Source: Inia geoffrensis (Eukaryota > Chordata > Mammalia > Artiodactyla > Iniidae). From it: DNA of 64,000 bases. A program made the position numbers and the translations under genes. Each line of letters starts with the position of its first letter. Within the stretch, counting starts at the first letter, position 1. Below, one piece after another: positions 63,191 to 64,000 of this stretch. The DNA lies in NCBI GenBank assembly GCA_036417435.1, contig CM070903.1, positions 83,259,501 through 83,323,500 on the forward strand. Direction: 5' to 3'. The notes below the pieces were generated by a model that searched no databases, was not told the origin of the DNA, and was given only the letters and a program-made list of their open reading frames with translations.

Positions 63191-64000
63191 AAGCAAACAA
63201 ACATTTCAGCCATTAGAAGACAGGCTCTATAATTTACCACAATGAAGCCATGGTTCTGTCTCAGTGAGCTACGTTTTCTCTCTCTCACTGGTTTCTTACT
63301 TTATGGACTCATGACATTCCTTTAAGAGTTCTTTGGAGTGGCATTCCTAGATTTCTTTTTTTAAAAAAATGTTTCTTTTTGATTTATGGAGGTTGGCAGC
63401 AAGATAGAGAGGGTTAAAGAGCATCAGAAAAAATAATTGGGAGGAATACTGGGCTATAGACAGAGTGTTCATCTCCCTCGGTTGGTGGTAGGTAATGGCT
63501 AGGTGTCATTCAAAGGCTTCTTTTGAAAGTCATTCTTTTGTCCACCCTGGCAGGGACCAAACACTTCCCTGAAATAATCTTTCTTTTTGTGGCTCTAACC
63601 AGTTACTGTTTCATTTCAATAGCAAAAGCTTGAACTGGAAAGGCCAGGAACTGTAAGGAGAAAATACTGGTGACTCTAAAAAGAGTTAGCAAGGCTTTGC
63701 CCAAAGGGGAATGAGTTTCCTGCTGTCTTTCTCTGCTTTCCAGATAATCTTCACCACAGTTTTATCACTGGTCTCATTGTGCCTCCTGGAAGCACTTATT
63801 GTTTAGTTGGAAGTCATTTGGCCTACAGCAAAGGCTATTTGCATTTGTAGGTCCCTAAATGGTTTTTGGTTTGGGGCTTAAGAGAGACCCCTGTCTATCA
63901 TTTACACCTGTAGTTTTAGTTTGTAAAGGCCCTGATTTTGACAGAAGTTCTTTTCTTTGACTGATTTCCAGAGATTCAGATTTGAGAGTTAAGTTACTAC
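63191..64000. other. EHHADH intron 5, end of window
   Basis: No further EHHADH exon is recognisable; the next exon should begin with the last two bases of an Asp codon. Confidence 0.5.

Noticed and set aside
63743..63860. A TTCCAG acceptor-like site followed by an open frame beginning with an Asp-completing ATAAT, in the right phase for EHHADH exon 6
   Set aside because: The encoded residues (D N L H H S ...) do not resemble the known continuation of EHHADH after RVS, and a stop follows soon. It is probably chance.

Overview
The window is nuclear DNA from a mammal, very probably a cetacean. It has long introns with GT-AG junctions and dense repeats in several age layers. The youngest abundant layer is the tRNA-derived CHR SINE family of whales, dolphins and hippos (box A and box B visible, many copies with intact target-site duplications), together with a cetartiodactyl-type L1. 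No BovB LINE was noticed, which argues against a ruminant. Nothing prokaryotic, viral-episomal or CRISPR-like is present.

The only protein-coding gene I can support is the 5' part of EHHADH on the + strand. EHHADH encodes the peroxisomal bifunctional enzyme (L-bifunctional protein; enoyl-CoA hydratase / 3-hydroxyacyl-CoA dehydrogenase). Five coding exons are present: 38626-38699, 43125-43228, 47950-48122, 53210-53321 and 61579-61683. They join in frame into residues 1-189, most of the N-terminal hydratase (crotonase) half, with no stop or frameshift. The rest of the hydratase half, the dehydrogenase half and the C-terminal peroxisomal targeting signal lie beyond 64000. Both catalytic glutamates of the hydratase site are kept, but the glycine of the crotonase family signature at residue 96 is encoded as arginine. 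That is the observation most worth checking.

Layout. 1-28.4 kb is repeat-rich non-coding DNA. By known mammalian synteny it may be the first intron of MAP3K13, which lies divergent to EHHADH; no MAP3K13 coding exon is visible. 28.4-29.2 kb is a CpG-rich promoter-like island with ETS and Sp1-type sites and a possible minus-strand first exon. 29.2-38.4 kb is intergenic repeats, including an L1-mobilised copy of an endogenous retroviral transcript at 36.26-36.73 kb. 38.4-38.8 kb is the CpG-rich, TATA-less EHHADH promoter and exon 1. The rest is EHHADH introns 1-5, filled with L1, L2, MIR, CHR SINE, MaLR LTR and DNA-transposon copies plus a 250-bp CTTT-type microsatellite.

No undescribed biological system was found. 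The findings are a candidate functional substitution in a metabolic enzyme, an unusual retroposed ERV RNA, a 30-bp L1 insertion, and several nested-transposon records. Repeat names are given from recognition of consensus features without a library search, so subfamily names are tentative.
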